Position numbers and translations under genes: made by a program. A stretch of 64,000 nt of DNA from Alisma plantago-aquatica (lineage: Eukaryota; Streptophyta; Magnoliopsida; Alismatales; Alismataceae), in NCBI GenBank assembly GCA_963693085.1, contig OY856411.1, forward strand, positions 117,825,267 to 117,889,266, in the 5' to 3' direction. Within the stretch, counting starts at the first letter, position 1. Each line of letters opens with the position of its first letter. Positions 35,631 to 48,200 of this stretch are shown here, piece by piece. Under the pieces are notes generated by a model, which was not told the origin of the DNA, made no database searches, and was given only the letters and a program-made list of their open reading frames with translations.

Positions 35631-36721
35631 ATTTTGTCCTCAAAATTCGCACTCAAAAGAAAAGGGTGAATTATAACTCATCTTAGTTTCAAGTCTTAGG
35701 GTTAGCACCCTACTTAGACATCTTTAACAACTTTTCCATGGTATATAAAATTTTGTCATATTACTAAGATTGGTACCTGAATCTAAATTCAAGTATATCC
35801 ACATCTCTAGTATATGCATAATATCATCACTTCATGATTTCATTCTCGTTGGCAATTTCATTATTACTTGGTGATTTCTCTTTTCACCTAGGTTTCCAAC
35901 ATATTATTCATTACTTTCACACAAGGGTGAGGTAACACCTCTAACCCTATTTCATGGCATTACACATTAAAAGTATGATATTCATCCTATTTATCTCAAT
36001 TTTAATGTGTGACATGTGTCTATACAATCTCCCTCCCTCATAATGAGGTGAAATAAGCATTTGGCTGCAGCCCAAACACAAAGTTCATTCCATTCCAAGA
36101 GCGGAGATAGTACATCCACACATTACCTTTCAATTTCACATATTAAGTTGAATCATACTCTATATGACTTTAAACTTTCTTTCTCTTAATTTTATAGCAT
36201 TCTCCTATCTCATGGAGTCAAGTGTCCCTTTTCTTACTCTTAAGTTAGGGCACAACTTCTCTCAAGTTTTCATGACTTCCTATAACTTTTATATTTACAT
36301 CTCATGTATCATTATGAGCCTTAGCCAAATCCTCGAGGTCTCTAGGGGTATAGGTACTTTTGGAGAGATCTCATCCTTATGCATCAAGAGAGTGCCTTTC
36401 ACATTCACCCATTAGGCTACATGATCCTCATGGAGGTAGCTAATCTCCTGAGTCATGTACCTTGGATAAACCTAGTTGTTACCTCCGACCACATGGTCAT
36501 GTGCATTCAGGGCATATCAACTCTCAACCCATCGGTCCTATGTACCTCTAATACACCCTACTTGACCCTAGGATTGCATTAGAACTCTACCCTCCCTAAT
36601 GGTTTCTTTTGAGATGTCACATCTTTTAAGCACATTATTCTCTTAATTAATTCTTTAACCAGAATTGCCTTCATATCTCTCTTTTGAGTACACATAATGC
36701 AGTGTCGTCCCATCATTGGGC

Positions 36722-36984
36722 TCGGGCCACCTTCCCTCCAGGGCTTGGTGCCATGTCGTTCTTCCCTCCTGGGCTTGACCTCTGTGATCTTCCCCTCATG
36801 GGGTTTGATCCTAAACAACTGCATTGTGGACTTACGCCACCTTCCCTCCTGGGCTTGGTGCCTGCCTGGTCTTCCCTCCTGGGCTTGACCGTTTCATGAC
36901 CTTCCCTCCTAGGCTTGGTTGTCCACTTGGGCCACCTTCCCTCCTGGGCTTGGTGCCTTACTGGTCTTCCCTCCTGGGCTTGAC
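36722..36984. repeat. CTTCCCTCCTGGGCTTG box array
   Basis: Eight boxes of the form CTTCCCTCCTGGGCTTGGTG or ...GACC at about 36731, 36759, 36791, 36841, 36870, 36901, 36936 and 36966, separated by 10-30 bp of variable sequence. On the minus strand each box is purine-rich. Two further boxes lie at about 37392 and 37421. Confidence 0.85.
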
Positions 36985-37617
36985 CAATTGTGTCACTCAG
37001 AGTTGGCATCCTTGGGTTCAAAGAATTTAAGTGCTTTCATTTTATTTTAAGATCTTTTACTCTTCACTCCTATAGGCGAGGATTAAGGTTATCTCAATAC
37101 TTAATTACATTTATCCACTTACCTTTTAATGGAAAGTCCTAGTCTAGGGTGTCTTCTTTGCTCTTTAACCACAACCTGATCCCAAGATCTAGGTTTTGCC
37201 TCCCTCATAGGTCATCTTCCCACTCTTTTGGGTTGACCCACCCTAGGTTGACACACTAACCCGAAAGGTTTCTTAGACATCTCTTTCTTTTCATTGAGTA
37301 TAACTTTTATCATTATAATATATCAACCCATGTTTGCTCAATCTCTGGAATACCCCCTCATGGTCTCTGTTTATTCAATGAACTTGGGTCACCTTCCCTC
37401 CAGGGCTTGGTGCTACCTCAGCCTTCCCCTCCAGGGGCTTGTCCACCATCACTAAACTCCTAGAGACAACATGAGGAGTTTGAGCAAGTTATATACCAAC
37501 TTTTCATCTATTGGATTTTTATATCTCTTAAGGCATATCACATAAATTTTATGCTCCTCATGCCCATATGCATTGGAGATTGGGTTACCTAGACCATCCC
37601 TTATCTTTCTTATTTAT

Positions 37618-37775
37618 GATTTTAAGTTTCACATGGGCGGTGTCCCATACCACCACACCATGTTGATTATCAATTTTAAGTTTCACATGGGTAGTGTCCC
37701 ATACCACCACACCATGTTGATTACAAATTTCAAGTTTCACATGGGTAGTGTCCCATACCACCGCACCATGTTTGT
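37618..37775. repeat. 54-bp tandem repeat, three copies
   Basis: TTTCACATGG recurs at 37627, 37681 and 37735, each followed by GTGTCCCATACCACC. Period 54 bp, with only a few differences between copies. Confidence 0.9.
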
Positions 37776-37792
37776 TAATTAGGATTAATATT

Positions 37793-37816
37793 TTAGGGTT
37801 AGGGTTAGGGTTAGGG
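37793..37816. repeat. Four TTAGGG units
   Basis: Exactly four perfect hexamers. The usual plant telomere unit is TTTAGGG. With only 24 bp inside a retroelement this is more likely local slippage than a telomere relic. Confidence 0.9.
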
Positions 37817-38132
37817 ACTACACTCTACCTCTTAGAGTTTCCCTGCCCCTAGACTCTCTAGAGTTTTCACACCCTATTCCAAGTCCTTCCTCTAAAAAAA
37901 AAGGGCTTACCCAAACATGTATCTTCCTAGTGTTTACCCTCTCTAGAGGGACCTACACGAAAGGTTACATCTTTTCACATTTTACTTCTGTTATTAACAT
38001 TTTCTTTTCAAAGATTTTAAGCACGAGATGAGAAGTAGAGGAAAATGTGAGATGAGGAACTTAATTTTTCTGTTAAAATTGCTAAGGATAATTTGAAATT
38101 ATAAACTATTAAGTATTAGTTGATGAATCTAT

Positions 38133-38144
38133 GCTCTGATACCA
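38133..38144 (-). other. Primer binding site, element H (initiator Met tRNA)
   Basis: Minus strand TGGTATCAGAGC, a perfect copy of the standard initiator-Met primer site, 2 nt from the LTR edge. Confidence 0.9.
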
Positions 38145-38146
38145 AA

Positions 38147-41100
38147 TGTAACGGCCCACACTTTTGAGTGTCTAAAAGACCTTAAAGTCGCAGATCGTTA
38201 ATCTTAACTTCCAGGATCAGATTCATGAAATAATACAAAATAGTAAACAATTTCCATTAATGATCAAATATTTACATGTTTAGATAAAAAGCTCATCTAA
38301 GGAGTTACATAACTTTTGAACATAATTAACTTTTACATGTGTGAAGATAAACCATTAAAACTAAACCTTCATGATTAAACTATAGTATCTTCAACATCTT
38401 TATCTGTACCCTCATGTCCATGAGTCAAGCATATCTGATACCTAAAACATCGATAAACAAATACGCGATCAGTATATTTCTATACTGGTATGTGGGTTCA
38501 AACAATAATCATAGGTACAGATATAAGCAAACATCTTTATCTTGAATATAAACTCATTTTCATATTCTAACCCTTATCTGGTCCACTACCTCAGGTGTAA
38601 TCACTGTCCCTCCGGGGCTCGTGTGCATTACCCTTAAGATCAGTCTGACCCAGGGTTCAGAATGTAGTTATTTACTTTACATGATACTTGTATGAACTTT
38701 ATAGCTTGCAAGAGCTAAATAAACAAGCAAGCAATTTATTTGTCATTCAATCTCATCGAGAAAACATCGGCAATCTTGGAATCCAATACATGTATTCATA
38801 AGCGTAACCACGTACCTTATGTCATGCCGAAACCATGCAGAACATCATATGTACTTTAAGAGTGCATCCAAACATCCAAGCAGTAAAGCATGTAATCAAC
38901 AAGGTATCTGAAACAAATCATACTACATATGTGTCACCACATATTCTCATTACATATACGACTCTAGATTCGCTCCTAAACTAGGGTTTAGTGTTATCTC
39001 ATGTTTAGAGTATGGATAAGGGTTACAAACCCTAACTCCTCACGTTATGGTTTCTAAGATTACTAATTCCATTATGCATATTAGGTGAAACCCTAATCAT
39101 CAAATTAAGCATATTGAACTACTCGTGACACCTAAATCATATTACTAACATTATCATCATAGCAAGATGTCCACATTGGTTTCAACACCCTAAATCAGCA
39201 TGAATAAAATTATTAATCCAGGATTGTCAAACATTCATCATTACCAGGGATTTACTCATTTTACATGTCTAGATCAGGTATTATCGCAACCTAAATGAGT
39301 CTATAAATTAAGCATCTGATTAAAGTAGATCTAGGTTCCCCCTTTTCATTAAACACATTAGGACATGTATTGTATATACTTTTGGAACAGGAAGTACATT
39401 TAGATGTTGATTACATTTTCTTTGGATTCCTCTCATTTTTCTGAGCAATTTGATATATAATTTCTTTTTATTTGGACACTCCTAGCAATTTCTACAAATT
39501 AAGAAAAATATAACCATTATACCTTGAATCTGGGCCACGTGGTGAGGGCCCATTGGTTAGTGCCATCCATTATCCAAAGATGCAGTTTGCTACCCGATTC
39601 TTTCCTGGACCCGCCGATCTGACTACTTTAGCCAGGTTCCCATCTCCGTGCCTTGCTTACGCACGGGGTCTTCCCCCCAGCGCGATGCTGCCGCAGAACC
39701 ACCGCAGCCGCCACCTCTCCATCCCGAACGTAGAGGAGAACACCTCGTTGATCATCTAGCCTCCCAAACTCTACTGGAGCTTCTTACTACATCTCCATTT
39801 CCAGCCTCAGGGTCAAGCTAGCGCTTCTTCACCTCCTTCCTTTCTCACGCCCTCACGCAGAGTGCGTACGCCGCGGCAGAATTGGTGCTGCCGACCTTCC
39901 GTCCAACATCTTCACTGCCCCCACTCGCAAACTCTGCCTAATACCTCCACCATCATGGAGACATAGGCACATCTACTAGGTGTTCAGCCATCTGCTCCCC
40001 ACTCGAATCCACAAGATATCACGGCGCCCTTCCCGCTGGTTCCATGGGTTGCGTCGACTACAGCGACGTGCTAAGGAATTCAGTTCGCCGGCCTCCCCCA
40101 CCACCACGTCTGCCCTCCGATTCGTGATCTTGTCTTGTACCAATACCTCCCAGCGGCGCAGACCTAAGGTAGTTGGTGAACATGCTACCATGGCCATCAC
40201 CCATGTTGTGGATGGCAGATTTCTACCGGCATCATCGTCTTTCATAGGGAGGCCACTGTACAGTGGTCGGAAAACACTGATGTGTTGCTCCCACTCCGAC
40301 CTATGGTCACGATTATTGGGAATGTAAGAGACATTGGTTTAGAAGAGGGGGAAAGTGCTGGATGTGAGTATATTAACGAGGCATATGCATTGTTGCGTGT
40401 TTACTCATGGAGGAGCATGGGTACGCGAGGAAGAAGACACCTTCTCCAATCGGGTTGAACGCTACCCTATATATTTATATATACACACAGTGATCTAAAA
40501 ACATATTGCTGGTCTATTCTTTCAATCGAAAAGTTCCCATCTTAAAACATCGTAACTTGCTAAATAAAATATGCCCTTATTTTCTTGCCATATATACGGT
40601 CAAGGTATCCCCTTTTTTCCTTGCCTTTTATTGGCCTCCTTGCCAAGAATACGAAAAACTGGCCTCTCAAAGATTTCCTTTTATTTTCCTTCTATGGTTC
40701 TCTCTCTCGTATGGTCATGGTCAAACATTTATGGAAAAGCTATACATGGTTGCTCAAAGAATACATTTAGGAAATTCCTAATATTGTAATTCACATATCC
40801 ATGACTTCATTGCCATTTTTTTCTCGATTGACACACAAAAAGTTATAATGGAAACTATACAAATATATGACACATTATTGATATTCTTTTATCTCTCTCC
40901 TTGGTATATACTAAAAACCAAATATCCTTATTTCATGGCAACTCAATAAAAACTTGCTCTTTTGCATACCATTATTCCATGGAATCTCCCAAATTTCTAG
41001 AATTCTCCTTCTTTCCCTTATTATTTTCAAGCGTATAAAGGATAAACTGAAACATTCATGTTTGATGCCTCAAACATGGGTTTGCCAAACTTAGCTAGAT

Positions 41101-41357
41101 AATTATCCCTTAATTATCTAAAATGCCATGTATTACATTTTCCTTTGAGAACATGCCAATTATTTTATTTATTATATCAAACAAACATTATTATTTACTC
41201 ATGTATGAAGTCTTTTTATTTAACATGTGCCACAAGCACCCATGCCACAAAGGTGATCCCCCTGGATGTTCCATCAATATTACCTTTGAGGAAAATATTT
41301 ATCAAAACATGCTTTACATTTATATTATTCAAATTTATCAAAATTGAGGATATTACA
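38147..41357 (-). mobile_element. 5' LTR of element H
   Basis: Direct repeat of 32399-35610. TATA (minus) at 40468-40484, so transcription would run leftwards from about 40440 through a long leader to the primer site. It carries the same 89-codon minus-strand frame as the other LTR (39976-40245 versus 34229-34498). Confidence 0.9.
40468..40484 (-). promoter_or_regulatory. TATA region of element H 5' LTR
   Basis: Minus strand TATATATAAATATATAG at the edge between an AT-rich U3 and the GC-richer leader. Confidence 0.55.
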
Positions 41358-42628
41358 GTTTGCTACATTCCTAATGTGGAGACTAGGGTTGAAGGGTTTT
41401 CACAACCCTAAATTAACCTAAACAAGCAAGTCTAAGCAATTAGATTGAGAAAAAAGCTAAACAAGAGCAAGAGTTAGCTACACTACACTAATAGAGCAAT
41501 TTAGCAACTAAGAACTAAGTTAACCACTAGAGAGAACAAGATCCTAAGTTAACACTAAAGAACAAGATTAAGCAATTAACTAGATTAAACTAAAGCAACC
41601 TAAAGTAGATTAGCATAAATAAGCTAAGAAGGCAAAGTGGATTTTAAGCAGTGAGATTAGGTAGGTGGGTTGTTTGGGGATGTGGTTTGATATTAATTGG
41701 GGGATCTCAACATAGCAAGTAATTATCACAATTCTATCTAGATTACCAAACCAAACAACAAGAAAAGTGCTATTAGAATGTACTCTATACTACTAGTTGG
41801 AGGACTAGGATTAGGTGTAATTCTAGTAGGACTTGTCAAGTCTAGGTCTCTAGGGTAAGTGGTATTAGGACAATTGATATCCAAGGGTGGAAATGGGAGT
41901 AGAGATGAGGGTCTTTCACCTCATGTCACTAGCCATCTAGCCTTTATAAAACTCTAGGCAATTGTACTAATCACACTTACACTAGCCACTTAGATCTCAC
42001 ACTCACTTGTAGAAGGAGGGATAAGAATGTAGGAACAAAGGGGGATAGCTAGGGATCCACTAAATAGAACTAGGAGCCATTCTTAAGATTGATCACATAC
42101 AATCAAATTCCTCCTAGAAGCTAAGTGTCATCAAACATCTCAAAGCAAGTAATGCATGTTATAAGCACAAACCACATGCACTAAAATAGGAAATGAGATA
42201 GAAGCAAGAAGTAATGATCATAGACAGAAATTATGTTCATTACAAGATATTTCCCCCCAACATTGTGTCAAAGTCACATTTTAACCCCAAACAGCCCACC
42301 ACTAGGGGCTTAGCTAGACACGATCACAGAAATAGCAAAAGAAAGGGGAAGAAGGGGGTAGAACTCCATGAAGCTTGAAGTAGAATCCTCCTTCTTCACC
42401 TCCTAGTAGCTTGGGGACGTCCTTCCTCCTCCAATGGTGTAGATAGGCATGAGAATATGGGGGATAATGGAAGAAAACCTAGAAAACTAGGTTTCCAAGG
42501 TGGAAGTGAGGTGGAAATGGTGGATGGAGAGCATAAATGCAAGGTGGAGTGTAAAGAATGCTCAAGGGGTGAGTGGGGGGAGTAGTAGTAGCTAGGGGGT
42601 CTAACCTTTGTGCCCCAGCCGCCACCTA

Positions 42629-42638
42629 TGTATATATA
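42629..42638 (-). promoter_or_regulatory. TATA box of element F 5' LTR
   Basis: Minus strand TATATATACA between the leader and the U3 motif array. Confidence 0.6.
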
Positions 42639-42704
42639 GGCGGTGGGGAAGCACTAGGGTAAGTGGGGGTAGTTTAGGAAAAATAGTGTAAAAAATGGGT
42701 AGGG

Positions 42705-43215
42705 TAGGTTGGTCACCACGTTCGTGTTGATGTACCACGACCATGGTGGGGGTAGTAGGGAATGGTCGTGGGGGAGTGGACACAGTCAAGGTGTGAAAGG
42801 GGTGAAAAGGCTAAGTATAGGTGGGGGCCATGGTCATGGTTGGATGCCACAGTCATGTTGGGTAAGTGGCACCACGGCCGTGGTGATGTACCACGACCGT
42901 TTTGGAGGAGGAAGTTTTGATCGAGGGGGGTAGCATGGGTGTTTTCTCTTCTGCTGGCCATGGTCGTGATGAATGGACATGATCATGGCGTCTTCAATCG
43001 GCCACGGTTGTGATGAGTTCAGTGTAAAACTATGATATCACTGTTGATTCTCCATAATAAAAGCATGACCCATGGCCATGGGGCCACGTCCGTGGTGTCT
43101 TCAATGTGCCACGATTGTGCTGATGGACATGGTCGTGGTGAGTTGCGTGCAGCAACCTGACATCTTAGTTGATTCTTTCCAATAATTAACATGACATGTG
43201 GCCATGGGGCCACAG
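42705..43215. repeat. CCACGACCGTGG-type motif array in U3 of element F
   Basis: About sixteen degenerate copies of TACCACGACCATGGTGG, CACCACGGCCGTGG and GCCACAGTCATG words with 15-40-bp spacing upstream of the minus-strand TATA box. Same type as 5480-5905, 14030-14465 and 28440-28870. Confidence 0.7.
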
Positions 43216-43553
43216 CCGTGTTGGGATCTCTAGTGGCTAAATGTTCTTCAACTTTGATCATCCATGGACTTCTTTGCTTGATGACGAATCTTGGCCATTA
43301 GGGGTAGGTTGAGGGAGCTTTGGGGCCTTCTTTGGACCCCTCCATGAGTGGAGGAATCCTATAACTCCTTCCTTCTCTCTCATCCATCCAAAGCATGGGC
43401 CACACACCTGAAAATAGTGCAAAGAACGTCCATAAGTGCATTTGATAGTAATACTCATTTTGAGGAATTTAACTTGCATTCTGTCGTGTTTAGATGTGAA
43501 CAAAGTACAAAATGGCACAAGATGGAGCCCTAAAATAGGGCTGCATCAATCTC

Positions 43554-43645
43554 ACCTAAAGGTAACTTGCCAAATCATGGGTTCTAACAAGGGAGACAAA
43601 ATTAAAATAGTCAGATTCCGACTACCATGGGCTCTGATACCATGT
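43554..43645 (-). other. Interior of element G, right part, with initiator-Met primer site
   Basis: The minus strand at 43631-43642 is TGGTATCAGAGC, a perfect initiator-Met primer site, 3 nt from the LTR edge at 43646. No coding sequence. Confidence 0.85.
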
Positions 43646-45255
43646 TGTAAGGAGTGGGATCCCAGAGGGGAACTACTCCCTACTAAAAATTTGAATAATA
43701 GAACCTCCAATCCAAACATGCCCAAAAAAGTATGATGGAGTGGGTGTAAAAATTTCAAATCTTATTAATGGTATTCAAAACAACCAAAGTGTAGCAGTGT
43801 AATAAAAACATTGACTATATTCAATTTCTCATAAGGTTACAATAGAACATCATAATCTTCCACAAAGGGTTTACATGTATGATACAACATAAGGATCTAA
43901 GATAGAGGGATGTCTAAACCATAGCAACTTTGTCTCCAAGATTTAAACTCCTTAAGCTAACTCTATAACTTTATGCCATGTCCTCCATGTCCTTCACCTA
44001 GGGTTGGAAGCATACCCCAACAAGAAGAGAAAAATAGAAGACATCAGCAAAGGCTGGTATGTGCATACTAAAAAGTAAAATTGAGCAATATAATTAGAAT
44101 AAAGGACATTAATTAAAGTGAAGCTTTCCATAGAAAAGAAAAGTACCACCAAAATGGGTATCAAGAGAATGGAAATACAATAAAGCATATACTTGCTATA
44201 AAAAACATAAAAAGATTGTGCCATATATACATCCACTACCATGGTGGGAAATGAATCACATATTAAGAAATTAGGGCACACACCCCACAATCATCATCAA
44301 TAACATGCATGCATGTGAGATAAGCATAGCCCTAGAACAATATAAATACACAGGCAGCCAAGCCTCACAAACTTGAAACCTGATAGAGATGATGTACTGC
44401 CACACTCAATATAAAAGTGGGCCAAACCTCCCAAATTTGAACCTCGGGTATGGGGCCACCTCCATCCCAAAAGTGCATTCTGCTCGAGCAGGAATTTACA
44501 CATCTTCCCATAAACAAAACCAATGCAATTACACTACTCTAGTGCTACTGAATCACAAGCATGTTTAATGCAGAGGCAATTAAAAAGTATATTTAGATTA
44601 AATAAAAGTTGCCATCATACTAATGGACAACATAAACATCCACCTCACAAGTGGGCAAAAGACATCACATGTCACCAACTAAACATCCACCTCAAAGTGG
44701 GCACATATCACCAAGTAAGTCCAGCATGCACCAAGGAAAAAGAAAAGAGTCTAAGAGAATATCCATGATCACAAGACCAATAACAAATAAAATAGTTCAC
44801 ATGAACCATGCTTTTTAAAAGAAAAGACATTGTGCATAGGCTAATGTCTATAGGACCAAGACAGAGAACAAAATAGGTGAGTTGCTCAAAAAGAATAATA
44901 AGGGATGCAAACATACATAAAGAGAGAAGAATTAGAAATTGCTCAATATAGAAATAATGTGGGATGAAAGCATACCTGTCTTCAGAGTCTAACAGTCCAA
45001 GATCACTCCTAGATCCAATTATAGGTCTCCAAAAAACATATTAACCATGTATGTGAAATTAGGGTTAGATTTACACTGATTTCACAAACCCTAAAAATTG
45101 CCTTTTTAATATTATTGAATTAGGTTATCAAAACCAATGTTTTAGGTTATATTATTTGAATCCCAAAACATATTTCATTATATTTTTCTGACTTATATAT
45201 ATTTAGTTATGAATTTTACAATATATTATCTATTTAGATTAATCATAAAAAATAC
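43646..45255 (-). mobile_element. 5' LTR of element G, inner segment
   Basis: Aligns with 20819-22450 of the left LTR, with small indels. Interrupted by a LINE at 45256. Confidence 0.85.
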
Positions 45256-45282
45256 TTTTTTTTTGTGAAGCCAAGAGGCTAT

Positions 45283-48200
45283 TTATTTATCTTGCCCTCC
45301 TCTTGCAAGCCAATATGGAAAAAGAGTACACACATCTAAATGAGTACGAGAAGAAAACTTGAAGGTACTACCTCCATTACAATGTTCCTTATAGGTCATA
45401 TCGTCGATACACTCAGGAGGTCTCGGGAAGTCATGATATCGGATGGGTTGTTTTTGGAACGTCTTCACCAACTTGTCAGCCATAAGGTTTCTTTCATGCG
45501 GACTGAAGATAAGTCTCCAGTCCTGTTGTTTCTCCAGCGCCTGTTTGATTCTATTAAGGAGTCTTGCATATCTCGGGTTCTTCTCCTCATCTAAAGATAG
45601 CATTTCAACAATTGCCTTGCAGTTTGTTTCTACCATAAGCTTGGTCACTCCATTTCTGTTAGCTAGCTCTAGTGTGACATCCACCCCAATGATCTCTGCT
45701 TAGGTTGTAGAGCTTGCCTTGACCCTTCTTACATGTCCGTCAATCCAGTGCCCAAGAGAATCACGTGCAATGATTGCCACGGTTGTTCTGTCAACTTTCC
45801 ATGCTGCATCAGTATTGATTTTTACCCATCCTAGAGGAGGTCTTTGCCACTGTATCACTTTCCTTTTCTCCTGGCTCACTATTTCTTTTACCCAAGCTTT
45901 CTCACCTAGGTGCAGTTCGTTTGAAATCCATTGCAGTTGTCTATCTACTGTCATGGTTTCTTGCTCAAAAATAGTTTGATTACGAGCTCTCCATATGACC
46001 CAGCAGGTGATGAGAAAACTTCTTCTAACATTGTCATCCTTCTTCATCAGTTTACTGATCCAACACCTAGCTTCCAGTTGATTAAATTTAGTGAGATCTT
46101 GTCCTGACAGGATCCGTCTCCAAACCTCCTGTGCAAAGGAACAGTCTCACAAAGCATGGCTCAACATTTCCTCCTGTCTATGGCACCTAGGGCACGTGTC
46201 GTCCATGGTTAACTGCCTTCTTACTCCTCTGCTATTTATTAATATTGCATCGTGCATCAGTAACCAACCAAATGTTTTATACTTCTCGGGTATTGCAGTC
46301 CTCTATAGCTGCTCCCACTCCCCCTCCATGATAACTTTGCGCTCTAGTCTCAATACGTCATATGCAGTTCTCGTCGTGAAACTTCCATTGTTTGTCGCTG
46401 TCCAAACACGCACATCTGGGCTCGCATCGACCGTCGGGGGTTCAATGAGCTTAATCTTGTCCACTACAGATGACACTAGCCACTCCATCATGAAATCCAT
46501 GTCCCATCTTCCATTATCAAGAACAACACACCTCACATTCATGTCTCGGATTGATTCAGGTATCCGCCTCTTAACGACATTGCTCAAGCGGAGGTTGGGT
46601 GCCACCCAGGCATCCTCCCAGAGAGAACTATTTCTGCCATTAACCATCATCAGATAAGAATGCTCATCTATGAGGTTCTTACATTTAAAAGTTGCAGCCG
46701 CCAACCGTGAAAGATTGTTGGTGGTTCCTCTACTATACTTATTATACTTTTCTCTGATATAATCGCACCACAACGTTTTCCTGTTCGAAGCAATATCCCA
46801 TGCGTTCTTCGCTATCAGTGCCTTGTTCCATTCCCGCATAGACTCTAGGCCTAAACCTCCCTCTCCTTTCTAACATGTGACTTTATTCCAAGCAACCAGG
46901 GACAGTGGGTGAGCTTTGTGGCCTCCTCCCCAAAGAAGTCTTCTTATATAGCCATCAATACGATCACATATTCCCAAAGGCAAAGCTACCATTTGCATGG
47001 TATAAGTGGGGATCGTTTCCAGGACTATTTTGGCAAGGCATTTTTGACCAGTAAGGGACAGACATCGGGCAGCCCACCCGTTCACTTTGAAATCAACCCT
47101 CTTCAGAATATCATCATAGGTGTCTTTAGTAATTCTCTTGTGTAAGATAGGAACTCCCAAGTATATGCCCAAGTCATCAGTTTCTTTAAACTTCCCAATC
47201 CGATTGATGTTCCTTGTAGATCTTTGGGATACACTTGCCGCATAAAAGACATGGGTTTTAGCTGTAGACACCATCTGACCTAATGCTTCTTCAAACAGAC
47301 TAAAACACTTCTTTATGCACTTCATTTGGTTACAAGAAGCCTCCCCAAAGAGGAGCAGGTCATCCGCAAAGCACAAATGGGATATGCTTCCCCCGGTTCT
47401 CCCCAACTTGAAAGGTTTCCATCTACCTTCGTTAATAGCCTATTGTATCAGCTGGCTCAAACATTCTATGCACAAGACAAACAGATATGGCGAGATTGGA
47501 TTGCCTTGTCTTAAACCCCTGCTCAGTTTAAACGGCTCAGTATCTTGTCTGTTCCATAGCACTGGACATTCCCTAGTTCTAATGGAATTCTTGATATATG
47601 CAGTGATGTTCGTGGGGATCTCCATCCTATTGAGTGTATCCACAATGAATTCCCATGACAATCTATCATAAGCTTTGGCTAAGTCGACTTTAATCACCAT
47701 TGTCTTCGCAAACGTTTTCTTCCTCATCATGTAAATCATCTCTTGGGCAATAGCAATATTATCAATTATACGACGCCCCGGCACGAATGCACTCTGGGTG
47801 TCAGAAATCCAAGCGGGCAGGTGCAACTTCAGTCTTTCCACCACAATTTTTGAAATGAGCTTAAGACTATAGTTGTTCAAAGAGATAGTTCTTAACTGAT
47901 CGCAGCTTGTTGGAGGGTGAGATTTAGGAATTAAGACAATGGTAGAATCATACATCTCTGTATTTAGCCTTTCTCCTGCTAGCGCCCTCCTGGCCGATAA
48001 TACGACTGGATTTTTCAGAGTATTCCAGTGTTTCAGCACGAATAAACCATTTATGCCATCAAGTCCATTAGCCTTGTAGGGATTCATTGCTTTAACTAAA
48101 TTATAACACTCCTCCTCTGTAGGCTCCATTGCTATATGCGTGTATTGCGTAGGTGTTAACTGCTTAAAAGCAGCAGGAACCTTCCTCATGACCTCATCAC

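Larger units (their letters stand above)
35631..38132 (-). other. Interior of element H, no coding capacity
   Basis: About 2.5 kb without a credible protein frame on either strand. It contains a CTTCCCTCCTGGGCTTGG box array (36722-36984, two more boxes near 37392-37440), a 54-bp tandem repeat (37618-37775) and four TTAGGG units (37793-37816). Confidence 0.75.
32399..41357 (-). mobile_element. Element H: large non-autonomous LTR element (LARD-like), inserted in F's 5' LTR
   Basis: Complete element with 5-bp duplications GTTTG (32394-32398 and 41358-41362). LTRs are 32399-35610 (3212 bp) and 38147-41357 (3211 bp). The minus-strand LTR starts TGTAATATCC and ends ...GTTACA. An initiator-Met primer site at 38133-38144 and a polypurine tract at 35611-35630 fix the orientation. 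The interior is 2.5 kb with no gag or pol. By eye the LTRs differ at about 70-80 positions (2-3%), so the insertion is young compared with the rest of the window. Confidence 0.9.
25392..43548 (-). mobile_element. Element F: non-autonomous Athila-like element (gag-protease-ATHILA ORF), inserted in G
   Basis: Flanked by perfect 5-bp duplications ATCTC (25387-25391 and 43549-43553). 5' LTR on the right (32172-32398 plus 41363-43548, split by H), primer site 32147-32164, gag 30440-31893, protease 29362-29919, non-coding region with motif array, ATHILA-type ORF 26719-28022, and a truncated 3' LTR 25392-26688. No RT, RNase H or integrase. Same family as C and D. Confidence 0.85.
41363..43548 (-). 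mobile_element. 5' LTR of element F, outer segment (right of H)
   Basis: Continues the LTR broken at 32398. Ends TAGGGCTGCATCA, so the minus strand starts TGATGCAGCCC. TATA (minus) at 42629-42638, with a motif array upstream in U3. Without H the LTR is 2413 bp, close to the 2445 bp of the C/D LTR. Confidence 0.85.

Noticed and set aside
46091..46657. 188-residue plus-strand frame
   Set aside because: Antisense to LINE ORF2, whose domains are recognisable on the minus strand.
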